This document shows, piece by piece, positions 29,910-32,639 of a DNA stretch of 32,639 nt. Both the position numbers and the translations under genes were made by a program. Origin of the DNA: CAVWDI01 sp046259385 (GTDB lineage Bacteria > Chloroflexota > Anaerolineae > Anaerolineales > UBA4823); the NCBI GenBank assembly GCA_046259385.1, contig JBJYWI010000205.1, forward strand, positions 1-32,639. Direction: 5' to 3'. The notes beneath the pieces were generated by a model, which saw only the letters and a list, made by a program, of their open reading frames with translations, did no database searches and was not told the DNA's origin. The first letter of the stretch is position 1. Each line of letters opens with the position of its first letter.

Positions 29910-32237
29910 ATGAATATTTTAGGATTAGCCAGGCACGGGTTGTCCCCGTTTGAGCAGGTTGCCATAATCGGTGTGATCCTCACAGCGATCACCAGCCTGG
30001 TTTATGCCTGGTATTTGCGCAACCGGGTGATGAAGAAAGACAAAGGGACCCCCGAGATGCAGGCGGTTTGGAACGCGATCCGGATCGGGTCGGATTCTTA
30101 CCTCAACCGCCAGTTGAGGACGATCCTCCCGGCGGTCGCTGTGCTGACCGTCGTCCTCTTCCTGAGCGTGTACGTGGTGCCGCCCAGCCTGGAAGCGTTG
30201 CAGGAGTTTCCCCAGAACACCCAGATCATTATCGCCTCCGGTCGTACGGTTGCGTTCATTATGGGGGCGCTTTTTTCGCTGCTTGTCGGTCAGCTTGGTA
30301 TGCGCATGGCTATTCAGGCGAACGTGCGGGTCGCATCCGCCTCCCGGCGCGGTTTTAATGAAGCCCTGTCGATTGCCTATTACTCCGGGACTGTGACCGG
30401 GATGCTCACCGACGGGCTCGGTTTGCTCGGCGGGACCATCATTTTTATCATTTTCGGGCGCGCCGCTCCGGATGCGCTGCTTGGTTTTGGTTTCGGCGGC
30501 ACTGTCCTGGCGCTCTTCATGCGGGTCGGCGGCGGCATCTTCACCAAGGCTGCCGATGTCGGGGCTGACCTGGTTGGTAAGGTCGAGGAGGACATCCCCG
30601 AGGACGACCCCCGCAACGCGGCTGTGGTAGCAGACCTGGTCGGGGACAACGTCGGCGACTGCGCCGGGATGGCTGCAGATATCTTCGAGAGCTACGAGGT
30701 GACCATCGTATCGGCATTGATCCTGGGCATCGCCCTGGTCGCCATTGACCCGACTCACAGCCTGAAATGGATTGTGTACCCGCTGATCATTCGCGGTATT
30801 GGGGTGATCAGCTCGATAATCGGCACCTTCACCGTTCCAATCTGGGAGAAGTTCCCGCTCAAATTCCTGCGGGCACACGATGCCGAAGAAGCAATGTTCC
30901 GCTCCTACGAAGTCTCAAGCATCAATACGGTGCTGATATCGTTTATCTTTGCGGTTCTGTATGCCGGGGATTGGCGGCTGGCGATGCTGACTGCGATCGG
31001 CGTTGGGCTTGCGGTCGCCTTCAACCCGCTCACCTCCTATTTCACCTCCACCCGCCACAAACCTGTCCAGGAGATTAAGGAAGCCACCGACACCGGTCCT
31101 GCCACCACCATCCTGCAGGGTCTTGCTTCAGGGATGGAGTCGAGCGTATGGGCGCTGGTGGTGATCGCCATTGCGTTCGCTTTCGCCCTGATGCTCTACG
31201 GGGGTGACGGGGCCACCTACGTGCTCTACGCGGTCGCCATGATCGGCATAGGTATGCTCAGCCACACCGGCAACAACGTCGCCATGGACTCTTACGGTCC
31301 GATCGCGGACAATGCCAACGGCATCGGCGAGATGGCCTGGCACGAGCGCACCGACGAGGAGACCCTCAATGCCCGCCAGATCATGGCTGACCTGGATGCG
31401 GTCGGCAACACCACCAAGGCGATCACCAAAGGCATCGCCATCGCCTCGGCGGTGATCGCGGCGGTCAGCCTGTTCGCTTCCTTCATCACCGATGTCAGCC
31501 GGGCTCAGATTGCCCTTGGTTTGTCCGAAACCATCGAGTCGATCCGGGTCTCGGACACAAGCGTGTTTATCGGTCTTCTGCTTGGCGGCGCGCTGCCCTG
31601 GATGTTCAGCTCGCTCTCCATCCGCGCGGTCAGCCGGGCTGCGGCTGAGATTGTGCGGGAAGTGCGTGCCCAGTTCCGGGTACCGGGCATCATGGAAGGC
31701 ACAAAGACCCCTGATTACGGGCGGGTGGTCGCCATTTCGACCGCTTCCTCCCAGAAGGAATTGATCCCGCTGGCGGTGATCGCAATCGTCACACCCCTGA
31801 TGCTGGGTTTGCTGCTCGGGGTTGAGGCGCTGGGCGGTTTCCTGGCAGGCGTCATCTTGAGCGGTCAGCTCCTGGCGGTGTTTATGGCTAATTCGGGCGG
31901 CGCCTGGGATAACGCCAAAAAAGCCATTGAAGATGAAGTCAGCGATCCGGCCGCCAACACAGGCAAGGGCTCCGAGCGCCACAAGGCCGGCGTCGTTGGC
32001 GATACGGTCGGCGACCCGTTGAAGGACACTGCCGGTCCGGCTCTTAACCCGATGATCAAGGTCGTTAACCTGGTGTCCCTGCTGGCTGCGCCTATTCTTG
32101 TCCAGTACTACGACCTGGGCGTTGTGGGCTGGATCGTTATCGTGGTGCTGCTTGCAGCCGTTGCCTGGAGCATCCGCCGCAGCAAAAAGCACGCTGAACC
32201 GATGGACGCTCCCATCGTGCAGATATCCGCCGATTAA
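29910..32237 (+). CDS. hppA: Membrane-bound proton-pumping pyrophosphatase, K+-independent type
   Basis: HppA couples hydrolysis of pyrophosphate to ion pumping across the membrane. The 775 aa product is polytopic (about 16 helices) and contains the catalytic segments DVGADLVGKVE (216-226), DNVGDCAGMAADIFESYEV, GPIADNANGIGEM, and the C-terminal NAKKAIEDE...KGSERHKAGVVGDTVGDPLKDTAGPALNPMIK. At the position that separates subfamilies, the sequence is GNTTKA (499-504): K503 marks the K+-independent, H+-pumping class, whereas K+-dependent enzymes have Ala there. GGAG precedes ATG 29910. It is a single gene with its own promoter and terminator. Pyrophosphate from biosynthesis would be salvaged as proton motive force. 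Confidence 0.96.
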   Translation: MNILGLARHGLSPFEQVAIIGVILTAITSLVYAWYLRNRVMKKDKGTPEMQAVWNAIRIGSDSYLNRQLRTILPAVAVLTVVLFLSVYVVPPSLEALQEFPQNTQIIIASGRTVAFIMGALFSLLVGQLGMRMAIQANVRVASASRRGFNEALSIAYYSGTVTGMLTDGLGLLGGTIIFIIFGRAAPDALLGFGFGGTVLALFMRVGGGIFTKAADVGADLVGKVEEDIPEDDPRNAAVVADLVGDNVGDCAGMAADIFESYEVTIVSALILGIALVAIDPTHSLKWIVYPLIIRGIGVISSIIGTFTVPIWEKFPLKFLRAHDAEEAMFRSYEVSSINTVLISFIFAVLYAGDWRLAMLTAIGVGLAVAFNPLTSYFTSTRHKPVQEIKEATDTGPATTILQGLASGMESSVWALVVIAIAFAFALMLYGGDGATYVLYAVAMIGIGMLSHTGNNVAMDSYGPIADNANGIGEMAWHERTDEETLNARQIMADLDAVGNTTKAITKGIAIASAVIAAVSLFASFITDVSRAQIALGLSETIESIRVSDTSVFIGLLLGGALPWMFSSLSIRAVSRAAAEIVREVRAQFRVPGIMEGTKTPDYGRVVAISTASSQKELIPLAVIAIVTPLMLGLLLGVEALGGFLAGVILSGQLLAVFMANSGGAWDNAKKAIEDEVSDPAANTGKGSERHKAGVVGDTVGDPLKDTAGPALNPMIKVVNLVSLLAAPILVQYYDLGVVGWIVIVVLLAAVAWSIRRSKKHAEPMDAPIVQISAD

Positions 32238-32283
32238 AAAATATTGGAATAAATTTTAAGCAAGCGTTGGTTTGAAAAAACGG

Positions 32284-32320
32284 GGTTGCCCAATATCGGT
32301 GAGGGCAGCCTCGATTTTTA
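32284..32320 (+). terminator. Rho-independent terminator of hppA
   Basis: GGTTGCCC (32284-32291) pairs with GGGCAGCC (32303-32310) with one G-U pair and an 11-base loop, followed by TCGATTTTTATT. It lies 46 bases after the hppA stop. Confidence 0.7.
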
Positions 32321-32332
32321 TTAATAAAAGTA

Positions 32333-32515
32333 GAGGCTGTCTAGAATCAAAGTGAATGTCATTCTGATCGCGGAACGAAGTAGAGCATCCCTGTGGGATC
32401 GAAGATTTCCCGCAGGGAAACCGAGCGAAGAATCTCCTATTTAGTCTAGGCGAATCTTGGTTTGCCTTCGACATGGAGCGCGACGCTCAGGGTAACACCC
32501 TTTTGGGACAACCTC
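32333..32515. repeat. MITE-like intergenic repeat, copy 2
   Basis: A 183-bp relative of the element at 19619-19750. Left end GAGGCTGTC is identical; right end reads GACAACCTC, one base off the perfect inverse. It is longer than copy 1 because of extra blocks (around 32380-32400 and 32451-32482). Shared blocks include TGTCATTCTGATCG, GAAGATTTCCCGCAG, GAAGAATCTCC, TTTAGTCT and CCTTTTGGGACA. Confidence 0.75.
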
Positions 32516-32583
32516 TGGGGATGTGCCAATTTTGTAATATGTTGTTTTAGGAGAATAAGATGCATGGTTTTTCGAAATTACAG

Positions 32584-32639
32584 TGGGCCCGGTAGGGATC
32601 GAACCTACGACCAAACGGTTATGAGCCGTCCGCTCTGCC
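32584..32639 (-). tRNA. tRNA with anticodon CAT (Met or Ile2), partial
   Basis: The minus strand reads from the D-arm to the discriminator base. The anticodon arm is GACGG-CTCATAA-CCGTT (anticodon CAT), the T-arm GTAGG-TTCGATC-CCTAC, and the acceptor strand CGGGCCC plus A; no CCA is encoded (next bases are CTG). The 5' end is beyond the right edge. CAT alone does not separate elongator Met from Ile2 (lysidine-modified); the initiator is less likely because the three consecutive G-C pairs next to the anticodon loop are missing. Confidence 0.9.

Larger units (their letters stand above)
32238..32583. other. Intergenic region downstream of hppA
   Basis: This 346-base gene-free stretch holds the hppA terminator (32284-32320), repeat copy 2 (32333-32515) and about 65 bases of unremarkable sequence before the tRNA. 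Short open reading frames inside the repeat are not supported as genes. Confidence 0.6.

Noticed and set aside
29925..30878. Minus-strand open reading frame of 317 aa inside hppA
   Set aside because: It lies fully antisense to strongly conserved hppA sequence and its Asp/His/Gln-rich translation resembles no family. The 354-aa frame at 31128-32192 is rejected for the same reason.
32256..32474. 72-aa minus-strand open reading frame downstream of hppA
   Set aside because: It runs through the hppA terminator and repeat copy 2, and is not matched by a similar frame in copy 1.

Overview
The window looks like a piece of a Chloroflexota genome, probably class Anaerolineae. I infer this from the mix of genes: a secreted C39-like protein with TPR repeats, a LysM plus lamin-tail protein and a RodZ-like protein with two HTH domains, all with Thr/Pro-rich linkers, beside bacterial housekeeping genes. 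No rRNA or other marker fixes the taxon. It is an assembled scaffold: 28607-28706 is a run of exactly 100 N. No CRISPR array, phage or transposase gene is visible.

Layout. 1-3015: start of an unknown membrane protein (-), a C39/TPR protein (-) and miaB (+). 3028-10006: recO (-) diverges from a plus-strand series: rplI, RodZ-like, rimO, a bisphosphate-nucleotidase-like gene and a GT-C glycosyltransferase-like membrane protein. 10267-18158: seven co-directional minus genes, transcribed as LysM/lamin-tail, DUF1992, dnaX, ybaB, recR, metH and a HAD hydrolase, with spacings of 0-28 bp. 18334-21884: a YacP-like NYN nuclease (+), then a minus-strand anti-sigma/anti-anti-sigma pair, a PlsC-like acyltransferase and an unrecognised conserved protein. 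21989-22960: an aldo/keto reductase (+). 22992-28233: a minus-strand operon transcribed as UbiD-family decarboxylase, aconitase-X large subunit, aconitase-X small subunit, ARMT1/DUF89-like phosphatase and a META-domain lipoprotein. 28470-29526: two Hsp20 genes and the C-terminal relic of a third. 29910-32237: hppA, a K+-independent type membrane pyrophosphatase. The window ends in a partial tRNA with anticodon CAT (-).

The most interesting region is the UbiD/AcnX-L/AcnX-S operon. In archaea, AcnX-L with AcnX-S (phosphomevalonate dehydratase) and a UbiD-family enzyme (trans-anhydromevalonate 5-phosphate decarboxylase) carry out the two distinctive steps of the modified mevalonate pathway. All three lie together here in an apparently bacterial genome, with a putative metabolite-damage phosphatase translationally coupled to them and a repeated palindrome over the promoter. 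Function cannot be proved from sequence, because other AcnX enzymes dehydrate hydroxyprolines.

Other points: recO and miaB each have TATAAT exactly six bases before an ATG, which implies leaderless mRNAs. rplI has an amber codon followed by 26 more in-frame acidic codons. A 130-180 bp mobile-looking repeat with GAGGCTGTC termini occurs twice. A cluster of hairpins with C7 loops lies at 18918-19048.
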